Source: Phaeobacter bryozoorum (lineage in GTDB: Bacteria > Pseudomonadota > Alphaproteobacteria > Rhodobacterales > Rhodobacteraceae). From it: a DNA stretch of 64,000 bases. A program made the translations under genes and the position numbers. The stretch is taken from assembly GCF_041893525.1 (NCBI RefSeq), contig NZ_CP169068.1, one strand, 5' to 3'. Under the pieces are notes generated by a model. It did no database searches. It saw only the letters and a list, made by a program, of their open reading frames with translations, and was not told where the DNA came from. Shown here in pieces: positions 53,574 to 62,271 of the stretch. How positions within the stretch are numbered: position 1 is the first letter of the stretch; every line of letters begins with the position of its first letter.

Positions 53574-54170
53574 TTATGCAACGACGCTTTTTAATAAACG
53601 TTCGGTCATCAGTGGTGCATCGACCCAAGGGTAATCAGGGATAGTGTTCATGCAAAGAGCAATGCCGATCATTCCCGATATGAGCGTGTCGGTCCTCACT
53701 CGAACATCGGCTGCGTCCGGAAGAACCTCTCGGATCAAATCTGAAAAGACTGCGAAATGTGCCAGAGTTTTCTCATCGCTCACGAAGGTACTGACATCCG
53801 CGCGGTTCACGTCGTTGGACATAAAGACAAGTCGAAAATGATCGGGATGATTGGTCCAATAGGCGACAAAGGTTTGTGCCGCCGACTGCAACCGTTCACT
53901 TGGAGCAGCGATAACCGTTAGCGTCTTCCGGATTTCATCTGACATGTCCGATAGGACGTCCGCCCAAAGGTATCGCAGGATATCTGTCTTGCCCTCGAAA
54001 TGCGCATAGATCGTCATCGGCGCGCATCCAACCTCCTTCGCCAGACGCCGGATTGAAATCGCTTCGAAGCCTTCTGCTTGGTAAATCTCAAGCGCGTGCT
54101 TCCCAATTTTTGCCTGGAATCCAAGGATATCGGTCTCGCTTCGGCGAGGTCTGCCAGCGCGTCTAGCCAT
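53574..54170 (-). CDS. TetR/AcrR family repressor
   Basis: The 198-residue product has the TetR helix-turn-helix (AKIGKHALEIYQAEGFEAISIRRLAKEVGCAPMTIYAHFEGKTDIL) and a TetR_C-like ligand domain. ATG 54170 has a GGAG site nine bases upstream; a longer TTG-initiated frame to 54185 is less likely. It is divergent from the DUF4345 gene with two matching operator-like palindromes between them, so it likely represses both genes. Confidence 0.87.
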   Translation of the reverse strand: MARRAGRPRRSETDILGFQAKIGKHALEIYQAEGFEAISIRRLAKEVGCAPMTIYAHFEGKTDILRYLWADVLSDMSDEIRKTLTVIAAPSERLQSAAQTFVAYWTNHPDHFRLVFMSNDVNRADVSTFVSDEKTLAHFAVFSDLIREVLPDAADVRVRTDTLISGMIGIALCMNTIPDYPWVDAPLMTERLLKSVVA

Positions 54171-54192
54171 GGTTGGACACTCCAATTTAATC

Positions 54193-54253
54193 TGGAACGC
54201 GTCCCAAATAAATATTGCAATGTCAAGTTTTCATTAATATGGAACGCGTACCA
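54193..54253. promoter_or_regulatory. Two TetR operator-like palindromes
   Basis: TGGAACGCGTCCCA (54193-54206) and TGGAACGCGTACCA (54240-54253) share TGGAACGCGTNCCA, a near-palindrome around ACGCGT. They sit on either side of the divergent promoter space between the TetR and DUF4345 genes. Confidence 0.7.
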
Positions 54254-54294
54254 ATTATTATTCAGCCTCAGCGCCAACCTCTAGGAGACATGAA

Positions 54295-54714
54295 ATGAAG
54301 AAGATCAAACTACTGAACGCGGTCGTCGTGATCATTGGTGCCGTCATTGTCCTCCTAGGTTTGAACGTCGGCCTTGGCGGGATAAAGACACTGGGATGGC
54401 AATCGACACGTGATTTCGTTTCGATCACCGATGCGGCAACATTCCATGCTCAAGATAGTCACATACGATTTATTGGTGGTGTCTGGTTTGGCGTCGGTGC
54501 TGTGTTCATGATCGGAGGTTTTGCAATGCGCCAGCTTCGCCCAACCTTGATCATTCTGTCGGCGATGATCGCAGTTGCGGGTCTGTTCCGACTAAGCGCC
54601 ATGGACACCGGCGGGGTATTCAGCGCTGCCATTGCCCCTTCGTTCGCCTTCGAGCTTGTTGGTTTTCCGCTACTTGCATGGTGGCTGATGGTGTCTGCCG
54701 AACGAGAGGCCTAG
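54295..54714 (+). CDS. DUF4345 membrane protein
   Basis: The 139-residue product has four likely transmembrane helices and matches DUF4345 (GGIKTLGWQ, HAQDSHIRFIGGVWFGVGA, FRLSAMDTGG). The function is unknown. An AGGAGACATGAA site precedes the ATG. It is divergent from the TetR gene and probably its target. IS5-type transposase remnants begin about 60 bases after its end. Confidence 0.8.
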   Translation: MKKIKLLNAVVVIIGAVIVLLGLNVGLGGIKTLGWQSTRDFVSITDAATFHAQDSHIRFIGGVWFGVGAVFMIGGFAMRQLRPTLIILSAMIAVAGLFRLSAMDTGGVFSAAIAPSFAFELVGFPLLAWWLMVSAEREA

Positions 54715-54772
54715 GGTCAGGATCAGAAGGTTTCTGCTGCAACGCGTGATTCACGGTTCCGAAACGGAGCGG

Positions 54773-55350
54773 TGAATTGTCTGATTTTTTGGCTGACGGA
54801 TGCCCAGGTGGCGCGCTTTGAGCCCTTCTTTCCCAAGTCCCACGGCGAGCCCCGCGTTGATGGCCGACGTGTGTTGAGCGGAGTATCTTTATCAATCGCG
54901 ATGGGTTGCGCTGGTGCGATGCTCCTCGGGAGTACGGCCCGCATAAGACTCTCTACAGCCGCTGAACGCGCTGAAGCGAGAAAGGCATCTTCGCGCGGAT
55001 GATGGCGGGCCTGGCCGCCGGGCACGGCGAAGAACAGGCCGTGATGATCGACGCGACGTATCTAAAAGCCCACCGCACAGCGATCAGCATGGCCGCGAAC
55101 TATGGAGGATAAGGAACTGATCCAGTGGATCAATTCACCGACGAAGGGAGGTGCGGCCGCCTGATCCCTTGCCCGGCAGGGCATTGCGCAGCAATGTCCC
55201 GAGAGGGGGCGAGGCAAGTGTAGAATGAACACCAAGCTGCATGCCATCTTCGACAGCCAGGGCACCCGCTCGATCTGTTCGTTACCGACGGTCAGGTGCG
55301 ACTACATCGGCGCGCGGGCGCTGCTCAGTGGTCTCCCAAATGTCGTTTGG
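54773..55350 (+). pseudogene. Broken IS5-family transposase
   Basis: Pieces of an IS5-type transposase lie in order in different frames: FWLTDAQVARFEPFFPKSHG with RRVLSG (54785 on), then FINRDGLRWCDAPREYGPHK and EKGIFARMMAGLAAGHGEEQ, VMIDATYLKAHRTA (the first DDE Asp) and MNTKLHAIFDSQG (55226 on), then DYIGARALLSGLP. At least two in-frame stops and several frameshifts disrupt it, and no further DDE residues follow. The right end is cut at the start of the direct repeat at 55357. No terminal inverted repeats were identified. Confidence 0.82.
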
Positions 55351-55356
55351 CTGCTC

Positions 55357-55580
55357 GGGGATCCCCGCCCAGTGCAGACCGGACGGGGCTTTGTTCAATC
55401 GTTGATATCGTGGTCGAAGTGTTTCACCTGGCCTTTGGGGCCCTTGAAGAAGTGGCGCAAGACCAGCCAGGCGATCAGGGAGAGGGTGGCGTAGATCAGC
55501 AGCAGCACCGGCAGGGTGATGCTGCCTGCGGGGGTGGCGACCAGCAGCAGGGCCACCAGCACCGCGCCGACGGCAAAGCC
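55357..55580 (-). repeat. Left copy of the 224-bp direct repeat (nfeD 3' fragment)
   Basis: This copies 63259-63482 with one mismatch (55479 versus 63381). It contains the last 61 codons of nfeD (ending HFDHDIND) with its downstream hairpin, and stops inside the gene at 55580, where unrelated sequence begins. It is a truncated duplicate; the complete gene is on the right. Confidence 0.95.
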
Positions 55581-55695
55581 TATCACGTCCTCGGCCCCGG
55601 CTTGACCCATATAGGAAAAGTCGGCGCATACTGCGGCAGCCCTGGTGCCCAACGCCCTGATCTTCATTTGCAAAGCCGAGCTTCTGGGCTGTTGG

Positions 55696-55899
55696 TCAAA
55701 CCTCGGCCACCTTGTCGGTGGAGACGTCGGGTTTGATCGTCGCGATGGAGGCATCAATCCATTCGCGCGCCTTCACATAGGCGTCATTCTGCCCTGGGGT
55801 CGCGCGGCCGACGTTGAACCTGCGGTAGTAGCAGGTGCGATATCCCTGATAGGATTGCAGGATATCAAAGAAGGCCTGATCGCCGGGTCGGATCAAAAT
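55696..55899 (-). pseudogene. M24 metallopeptidase fragment
   Basis: About 67 codons on minus (GDQAFFDILQSYQGYRTCYY, FNVGRATPGQNDAYVKAREW, IKPDVSTDKVAEV) match the middle of creatinase/Xaa-Pro M24 peptidases. Both ends are missing; its upstream end meets the following pseudogene at about 55900. It has no start or metal-binding region. Confidence 0.65.
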
Positions 55900-55901
55900 C
55901 C

Positions 55902-56646
55902 GAAGGCTGTCTGGCAGCGCAGACCCCTGTGGATCTGGCGGCGCGGGCTGACATCGTTGTGACGATGTTGGCCGATGGCGCGGCCTCTTATGCAGTGCAT
56001 CTCGGACGCGGCGGATTGTTTGCCTCGACAGGCAGCGCGACCTTGGTGGAAATGGGCACGATGAGCCCTGACCACATCGCCGATCTGGTCGCAACGGCGC
56101 CAGAGAATATCCGGGTGATTGATGCGCCGGTTTCCGGGGCGACACAAGCTGCTGCAAGTGCAGATCTGCTGGTCATGGCCGGCTGCCGTGACGAAGATGC
56201 TGATCTTGCGGCCATATTCGATGCGGTGAGCCGACAAACCATCTATCTCAGTCAGTCAGTCCGGGGCAGGGGCTGTGATGAAACTGGCGGTGAATTCGCT
56301 GATCTACGGGATTATTCAGACGCTTGCCGAAACGATGACCCTGGCCGAAGCCTCCGGCATCACGTCTGAGCAGGCATTCGATGTGATCGTGGCCTCTGCG
56401 GCCTGTGCGCCAATGCTCAAATACCGGCGTCCGCTCTATCTGAACGAGGCAGATCACGATGTCACCTTTACCGTGGCACTGGCCCGCAAAGACATGGAGG
56501 TGACGGCACAGCTTGCAGATCGACGTGGCACTGCGATGCCGCAAGGCCGAACCACACTGGCCAAATTGATCGAGGCGGAAAAGGCAAGTTATGGCGCCCG
56601 CGATATGGCGTCGATATCGACCTACATGCGAAAGGATACACCATGA
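55902..56646 (+). pseudogene. 3-Hydroxyisobutyrate dehydrogenase-like gene, truncated and frameshifted
   Basis: The sequence continues from the Rossmann domain (AARADIVVTMLADGAAS, VEMGTMSPDH, APVSGATQAAASADLLVMAGC) into the C-terminal NAD_binding_11 domain (MKLAVNSLIYGIIQTLAETM, LARKDMEVTAQLA), but with the N-terminal dinucleotide motif missing and a frame change near 56255. A three-fold GTCA run in CTCAGTCAGTCAGTCC suggests that a four-base duplication caused it; removing it restores QSGAGAVMKLAV. The stop overlaps the next gene remnant by four bases. Confidence 0.8.
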
Positions 56647-57105
56647 AAGCAGCGCTGTTTATTGGTGGCTGGTTGGCACGGGCATATGGGGGATGCGTTC
56701 CACGATCGCCCGACCTATCATTTCCTGATCGGCGGTCAGTTTGTGGCTCATCCCCTTGGATGGCCCGACAACCCGCAGCCGCGCGAAGACCATATTGATT
56801 ACGATGTGACCATCTGCAAACCCGACGATCCGATTGTGCAAGACATTAAGAGTTTCCGCCTGACGACCGAGCAATACTATATGCTCGTCGATCCATCGAA
56901 CGAGGTCCTGGCGACCAGGACGTTTTCGGGCGATCATCTGTGGTGGATCGAAGGCACCGTGATCCCGGTTGTCTGGAAACGCCGCTGGAACAAGGGCCGC
57001 GTCTTCTATTGCTCAATCGGCCACGAGTTGGACGACCTGAAGGTGCCGCAAGTCACCGAGATTATTCGCCGTGGGGTACTGTGGGCGGCACGTGGCGCTG
57101 CCTGA
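56643..57105 (+). pseudogene. ThuA-like protein gene with internal deletion
   Basis: The start reads MKAALFIGGW in one frame, then the frame changes at about 56670-56680 into the second half of the ThuA domain (GDAFHDRPTYHFLIGGQFVAHP, DLKVPQVTEIIRRGVLWAA). Roughly half of the expected domain is missing between, so it is a deletion. ThuA proteins have a glutamine amidotransferase-like fold and sit in sugar utilisation operons. The ATGA overlap with the previous remnant shows these once formed one operon. Confidence 0.75.
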
Positions 57106-57142
57106 TGACACGATATTCAAGTCATAATTATGAGGACACGAT

Positions 57143-57997
57143 ATGAAGCTTCTCCGCTACGGCGCGCCCGGCGCAGAAAAACCCGGACTTCTGGATGCGT
57201 CAGGCCGCGTTCGCGATCTGTCGGGCGTGGTCCCGGATATCTCTGGTGAGACATTGCGCCCCGCTGGGCTGAAGGCGCTGCACGGGCTGGACCCGGAAAC
57301 GCTGCCGCTCGTTGACGGCACACCACAGGACGATCTGCGCCTTGGGGCCTGTGTCGGGAATATCGGCAAATTTGTCTGCATCGGCCTGAACTACGCCGAT
57401 CACGCCGAAGAGGCGGGGATGCCGATCCCCGAAGAACCCATCATCTTCAACAAATGGACCTCTGCGGTGGTCGGCCCGAATGATGACATTCAGGTCCCGC
57501 GCGGTTCGGTCAAAACCGATTGGGAGGTCGAATTGGGCGTCGTGATCGGCGAACCGGGATCTTATATCGACGAGGGCAACGCGATGGACCATGTCGCAGG
57601 GTTTTGTGTGATCAACGATGTGTCAGAGCGCGATTTTCAGCTCAATCGGGCAGGCACGTGGGACAAGGGCAAAGGCTGCGATACCTTTGGGCCAACAGGG
57701 CCTTGGCTCGTCACAGTCGATGAGATCGCAGACATGGACAACATGGGGATGTGGCTGGATGTGGATGGCAAACGCATGCAAACAGGATCAACCGCGACAT
57801 TGATCTTCAAGATCCCGCACCTCGTGTCCTATTGCAGCCAGTTCATGAGCCTGCAGTCGGGGGATGTCATTTCAACCGGCACGCCTCCGGGCGTGGGGAT
57901 GGGTCAATCCCCGCAGCGGTATCTGCACGGCGGGGAGGTTGTGACCTTGGGTATCGACGGATTGGGCGAGCAACGATCAAAGGTTTTGCCAGCCTGA
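57143..57997 (+). CDS. Fumarylacetoacetate hydrolase family protein
   Basis: The 284-residue product is a complete FAH-domain protein. The conserved elements are FVCIGLNYADHAEE, the metal ligands in DWEVELGVVIG, NDVSERDFQ, KGCDTFGPTGPW and SGDVISTGTPPGVGMG. Relatives include ureidoglycolate lyase and acylpyruvate hydrolase; the real substrate is uncertain. It follows the decayed HIBADH-like and ThuA genes on the same strand and is convergent with the acyl-CoA ligase operon. An intact frame suggests it is still selected. Confidence 0.87.
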   Translation: MKLLRYGAPGAEKPGLLDASGRVRDLSGVVPDISGETLRPAGLKALHGLDPETLPLVDGTPQDDLRLGACVGNIGKFVCIGLNYADHAEEAGMPIPEEPIIFNKWTSAVVGPNDDIQVPRGSVKTDWEVELGVVIGEPGSYIDEGNAMDHVAGFCVINDVSERDFQLNRAGTWDKGKGCDTFGPTGPWLVTVDEIADMDNMGMWLDVDGKRMQTGSTATLIFKIPHLVSYCSQFMSLQSGDVISTGTPPGVGMGQSPQRYLHGGEVVTLGIDGLGEQRSKVLPA

Positions 57998-58019
57998 CAG
58001 GATCGCAAATGACACCGGC

Positions 58020-59687
58020 TTACTGAGCCGGTGTCATTTGACCTGCATGCGCGTTTTCCGCGATCTTCTGGGCCTGATCGCGCAAGATGAATTTCTGGAT
58101 CTTGCCGGTTGACGTGCGCGGGATCGGCATGAACACGAACCGTCCGGGCACCTTGTAGGGCGCAAGCTGGTCCTTGCACCACGCGCGCAGTGTGGCGGCA
58201 TCTACATGTTCACCTGTAGCCAGTTCCACAAAAGCACAGGGCGTTTCGCCCCATTTTTCGTGCGGCATGGCCACCACGGCAGCAATCGCGACGGCGGGGT
58301 GACGATAAAGCGCTTCTTCCACCTCAATGGACGAAATATTCTCGCCGCCCGAAATGATGATATCCTTGGAGCGATCCTTCAGCTGAATATAGCCGTCCGC
58401 GTGCCGCACGCCGAGATCGCCGGAATGGAACCAGCCGCCTGCAAAGGCCTCTTGGGTGGCTGTGGGATTGCGGAAATAACCCTTCATGACGACGTTGCCG
58501 CGAAACATCACCTCGCCCATGGTTTTCCCGTCGCGCGGCACGGGCAGCATTGTGTCCGGGTCCAGCACATCCAATCCTTCCAGCGGCAGATAGCGCACGC
58601 CTTGGCGCGATTTCAGCCGGGCCTGTTCGGCGGGCGGCAGATCGGACCAGTCCTGATGCCAGTCATTCACCACGGCAGGGCCGTAGGTTTCAGTCAGCCC
58701 ATAGAGATGCGTGACGTCAAAGCCTGAGGTTTTCATATCCGCCAGCAGCTTCTCCGGCGGCGGGGCGGCGGCGGTAAAGAATTGCACGGTATGATCAAGT
58801 TGGCGCTTTTCGGCCTCGGGGGCCGAGATCATCAGCGACATGACAATTGGCGCGCCGCACAGGTGGGTGACGTGCTCATCTGCCAAAGCGGCCCAGATTG
58901 GTCCTGCCCGCACCTGACGCAGGCAGACATGGGTGCCGATGATCGCCGACAGCGTCCATGGGAAACACCAGCCATTGCAGTGGAACATTGGCAGCGTCCA
59001 CAGATAGACCGCATGTTTCGCCATCGACGTCGTCAGCGCATTGCCCTGCGCCAGCAGATAGGCCCCCCGGTGGTGCGAAACCACACCCTTTGGATCGCCT
59101 GTCGTCCCCGATGTGTAGTTGATCGAAATCGCGTCCCATTCATCCAGCGGCATCAGCCAGTCGAATTCAGGATCGCCCGTCGACAGGAAGGCCTCGTAAT
59201 CCTGCGCATCTGCCTCGGTAACGGGTCCGCAGAATTCAGCGTCGTCGTATTGGATGACAAGCGGGCGCACTGTTGCCAGCGCCAGCGCATCCTGCATCAA
59301 GGGCATGAATTCGCGGTCTACGATGACGATTTTGCACATGGCATGGTCCAGCTGAAACGCAATCACCGACGCATCTAGCCGTGTGTTCACGGAATGCAGG
59401 ACCCCGCCACACATGGGAACACCGTAGTGGCATTCCAGCATTGCGGGCGTATTGGCCAGCAGGGCCGACACCGTGTCACCGCGCCCGATGCCTTGCTCTG
59501 TCAATGCACAGGCCAACTGACGTGATCGCGCATAAAACGCCGCATAAGTGCGCCGCAACGGGCCATGCACGATCGCAGTGTGATCAGGAAAGACCGAGGC
59601 CGCGCGTTCCAGAAATGTCAGCGGCGTCAGTGGCTGATAGTTTGCCGGGTTGCGGTCCAGATCGGTGTTGTAAGGGTTTGCGGTCAT
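58020..59687 (-). CDS. AMP-dependent acyl-CoA ligase (DmdB-like)
   Basis: The 555-residue product has the ANL superfamily motifs: YTSGTTGDPKG (191-201), YGLTETYGPAV, GGWFHSGDLG with the hinge Asp, KDRSKDIIISGGENIS and the C-terminal catalytic Lys in RTSTGKIQKF. In its overall sequence it resembles the medium-chain ligase group to which DmdB (methylmercaptopropionate-CoA ligase) belongs, but the exact substrate cannot be read. It is the last gene of a minus-strand operon with a DmdA-like gene, which raises the DMSP link. It starts three bases after the crotonase stop. Confidence 0.87.
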   Translation of the reverse strand: MTANPYNTDLDRNPANYQPLTPLTFLERAASVFPDHTAIVHGPLRRTYAAFYARSRQLACALTEQGIGRGDTVSALLANTPAMLECHYGVPMCGGVLHSVNTRLDASVIAFQLDHAMCKIVIVDREFMPLMQDALALATVRPLVIQYDDAEFCGPVTEADAQDYEAFLSTGDPEFDWLMPLDEWDAISINYTSGTTGDPKGVVSHHRGAYLLAQGNALTTSMAKHAVYLWTLPMFHCNGWCFPWTLSAIIGTHVCLRQVRAGPIWAALADEHVTHLCGAPIVMSLMISAPEAEKRQLDHTVQFFTAAAPPPEKLLADMKTSGFDVTHLYGLTETYGPAVVNDWHQDWSDLPPAEQARLKSRQGVRYLPLEGLDVLDPDTMLPVPRDGKTMGEVMFRGNVVMKGYFRNPTATQEAFAGGWFHSGDLGVRHADGYIQLKDRSKDIIISGGENISSIEVEEALYRHPAVAIAAVVAMPHEKWGETPCAFVELATGEHVDAATLRAWCKDQLAPYKVPGRFVFMPIPRTSTGKIQKFILRDQAQKIAENAHAGQMTPAQ

Positions 59688-59690
59688 GGC

Positions 59691-60491
59691 TCAGGCGTCC
59701 TGCCATTGGGGCGCGCGCTTTTCGATGAACGCTTCGATCCCTTCTTCGGCGTCTTGCGCCAGCATGTTATCGACCATCACAGCAGAGGCGTAATCGTAGG
59801 CATCGGGCAGCGACATCTCGCGCTGGGCGTAATAGGCGCGTTTGCCGGTTGCCAGCGTCATGCTGGATTTTGACGCAATCTTGCGCGCCAACTCCATCGT
59901 TACCGTTTGCGACGCGTCAGGTGCCGCGACGCGGTTCACAAGGCCGATTTCGGCGGCCCGCGCGGCTGAGGTCAGGTCACCGGTCAGCAGCATTTCCATC
60001 GCGTGTTTGTCCGCCACATTGCGCGACAGCGCCACCATCGGGGTGGAGCAGAACAACCCGATGTGAACACCCGGTGTGCTGAATTGCGCCGTGTCCGCCG
60101 CAATGGCCAGATCACAGCTTGCGACCAGCTGGCAGCCTGCGGCCGTTGCAATGCCTGTGACCTCAGCGATGACGGGTTTGGGGCAATTCACGATGCCTTG
60201 CATCACGCCTGCGCACATCGCCATGACATGGGCAAAATAGGCTTTACCACCATCTCCGTTCAAACGCCCAGCGGTCATCTCCTTGAGGTCATGGCCTGCA
60301 CAAAACGCAGGGCCATTGGCCGCCAGGACAATGACCCGCACATTTGGATCGGTCCCGGCGGCTGCAAACGCAGCACCGAGTTCCGCCAGCATCGCCTCGG
60401 ACAAGGCATTGCGCCGACGCACGTCATTCAGGGTCAGGCGCAATATTCCGGTCCCGTCCAGAACGCGCAGCAGGATGTCAGATGTGGTCAC
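59691..60491 (-). CDS. Enoyl-CoA hydratase/isomerase family, ECHDC3-like
   Basis: The 266-residue product has a crotonase fold with the CoA-binding segment FCAGHDLKEM (about 63-72) and the second oxyanion part ATAAGCQLVASCDLAIA. At the two positions that hold the catalytic glutamates in typical hydratases it has Gln121 and Gly141, as ECHDC3-type proteins do, so a normal enoyl-CoA hydration is not expected. Its role beside a DmdB-like ligase may be thioester hydrolysis or an isomerisation, or a role not yet known. It follows osmC and precedes the ligase gene. Confidence 0.85.
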   Translation of the reverse strand: MTTSDILLRVLDGTGILRLTLNDVRRRNALSEAMLAELGAAFAAAGTDPNVRVIVLAANGPAFCAGHDLKEMTAGRLNGDGGKAYFAHVMAMCAGVMQGIVNCPKPVIAEVTGIATAAGCQLVASCDLAIAADTAQFSTPGVHIGLFCSTPMVALSRNVADKHAMEMLLTGDLTSAARAAEIGLVNRVAAPDASQTVTMELARKIASKSSMTLATGKRAYYAQREMSLPDAYDYASAVMVDNMLAQDAEEGIEAFIEKRAPQWQDA

Positions 60492-60514
60492 GGGGGGTAT
60501 CCCTTATTCGAGCG

Positions 60515-60964
60515 CTAAAGAATGTTGATTTCGACACTGTCGGCGAGGGTGTTCGCAATAAAGCAGTAGCGGTGCGCGCGGTCCTGCATCTGCGCCAGTT
60601 CGGCGTCGCCCACCGTAAAGCCGGTGTCAAAACGCACCACCGGATGCAGATCAATCCGCGTTACCGACATCTGGCCCTTGGGGTTCTTGCCCAGATGGGC
60701 CTCGGCGTAATCGTGGTAGCTGGCCACCGGCCAGCCCGCCTTTGCGGCCAGCGCAAGAAAGGTCATCATATGGCAGCTCGACAGCGCCGAGGCGAGGGCC
60801 TGTTCGGGGTTTGTGTTCTCCGGGTTTCCGCCCCAATCAGGGGCGGAATTGACCAGCAGGTCATAGCGGTTGTTGTATTGCACGGTGTGCTCGTTCGAAT
60901 AGGCACCGGTTTGCAATACGGGCGCTGCGCGCTGCCAGTGCAGCTCAATCGCGAGATCTGACAT
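60515..60964 (-). CDS. OsmC/Ohr family thiol peroxidase-like protein
   Basis: The 149-residue product has the OsmC fold with the two redox cysteines at Cys64 (SSCHMMTFLALA) and Cys134 (HRYCFIAN). OsmC proteins reduce organic hydroperoxides or bind small thiols or acyl groups. It lies between the demethylase-like gene and the crotonase in one operon, suggesting a role in handling reactive intermediates, for example thiols from demethylation; that is inference. ATG 60964 has GAAAGA upstream. Confidence 0.87.
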   Translation of the reverse strand: MSDLAIELHWQRAAPVLQTGAYSNEHTVQYNNRYDLLVNSAPDWGGNPENTNPEQALASALSSCHMMTFLALAAKAGWPVASYHDYAEAHLGKNPKGQMSVTRIDLHPVVRFDTGFTVGDAELAQMQDRAHRYCFIANTLADSVEINIL

Positions 60965-60991
60965 TTCGGTATTCTTTCATGTAGCAGGACG

Positions 60992-62131
60992 TTAAGCGGC
61001 AGCGATCTGTTTTTTGGGATCATAGAACGGGCGCTCGCAGATTGTTGCGCGGACGGGGCCGGATTTCGTGACGACCTCAACCTGTGCACCGATGTTGGCG
61101 TGTTCCGCTGACACCATGGCCAAGGCGATGTTCTGCTCCAAACGCGGGGAATAAACCGCAGAGGTGACCTTGCCGATTGCTTCGCCACCCGAATTGATGT
61201 CCCAGAATGTCGTGTTGGGACCCGCAAGAGGATCGCCGTCGATGATCAGGCCGATCTGCTTACGGCTGACACCTTCGTCCCTGATACGGCGCAACGCGGC
61301 CTTGCCGATGAAATCAGCCTCCATGTCGAGGTTCACCAACCGGTCAAACCCAAGCTCAAAGGGGTTGGTGCCCATGTCGGCATCCGCGTGATACGACAAC
61401 ATCCCACCTTCGATGCGGCGGATGGAGGATGTGTGGCCGGGCTTGAGGCCAAATTCCAGACCGGCTGCCATAATGGTTTCCCACAGCAGATCGCCTTTGG
61501 AGCCGTCGCGCAGGTAGATTTCATAGCCCAGCTCGCTGGACCAGCCGGTGCGGGACACGATCAGCGGGATGCTGTTCAGATCGACTTCGCGCAGCCAGTA
61601 GTAGCGCAGGTCCATGATCCCGTCGCCAAACAGCGCGCGCATGATCTCGCCGGATTTGGGGCCTTGCAATTGCAGCGGCGAGACATCCGGCTCACCAATC
61701 GTGACATCAAGGCCAGAGTTGACCGCAACCCCCTGCGCCCACAAAAGAATGTCGCTATCAGCAAGAGAGATCCAGAAATGGTTCTCGGCAAGACGCAGCA
61801 GGACCGGATCGTTCAGAATGCCGCCGTCGGCATTGGTGATCAGGATGTATTTGCACTGGCCGACCGCCATCTTCGACAGATCGCGGCAGGTCAGCATCTG
61901 GGTGAATTTCGCCGCGTCAGGACCGGTGATTTCAACCTGCCGTTCAACGGCCACATCACAGAGTATCGCGTCATTCACGAGGTTCCAGAAGTTCTGCTCG
62001 GGATCACCGAAATCGCGCGGGATATACATGTGGTTGTAGACGGAGAACCCCTGCGCGCCCCAACGCACTGTCGCGTCAAAATAGGGCGACTTGCGGATCT
62101 GTGTGCCGAAACCGAAATCATCTGCTTGCAT
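60992..62131 (-). CDS. DmdA/GcvT-like tetrahydrofolate-dependent demethylase
   Basis: The 379-residue product has the glycine cleavage T-protein fold. Several stretches match Roseobacter DMSP demethylase DmdA as remembered: GFSVYNHMYIP (28-38), DVAVERQVEITGPDA, GGILNDPVLL with the conserved Asp108, ENHFWISLADSDIL, EPDVSPLQLQGP and a later SRTGWSSELGYEIYL. Members move a methyl group to tetrahydrofolate. It could be DmdA itself or a paralogue with another methylated substrate. It is first in the demethylase-OsmC-crotonase-ligase operon. ATG 62131 has a GGGAGGTAG site. Confidence 0.85.
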   Translation of the reverse strand: MQADDFGFGTQIRKSPYFDATVRWGAQGFSVYNHMYIPRDFGDPEQNFWNLVNDAILCDVAVERQVEITGPDAAKFTQMLTCRDLSKMAVGQCKYILITNADGGILNDPVLLRLAENHFWISLADSDILLWAQGVAVNSGLDVTIGEPDVSPLQLQGPKSGEIMRALFGDGIMDLRYYWLREVDLNSIPLIVSRTGWSSELGYEIYLRDGSKGDLLWETIMAAGLEFGLKPGHTSSIRRIEGGMLSYHADADMGTNPFELGFDRLVNLDMEADFIGKAALRRIRDEGVSRKQIGLIIDGDPLAGPNTTFWDINSGGEAIGKVTSAVYSPRLEQNIALAMVSAEHANIGAQVEVVTKSGPVRATICERPFYDPKKQIAAA

Positions 62132-62271
62132 TGGAACTACCTCCCGTTTTGTCCCCGACCGCTTTGATCGGAGACTGTCAAAACCTTTGCGAGATGTAGT
62201 CCAGGAGAGGCCGCGAAAGTGGTCCGAAGATTATCACTTCTCAGACCATTCAGGCCGTTTGGGGGGCCATA

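Noticed and set aside
55395..55757. Second functional nfeD gene in the left repeat
   Set aside because: The open frame fuses an unrelated upstream sequence to the last 61 codons of nfeD; the first part of the protein is missing, so it is a truncated copy.
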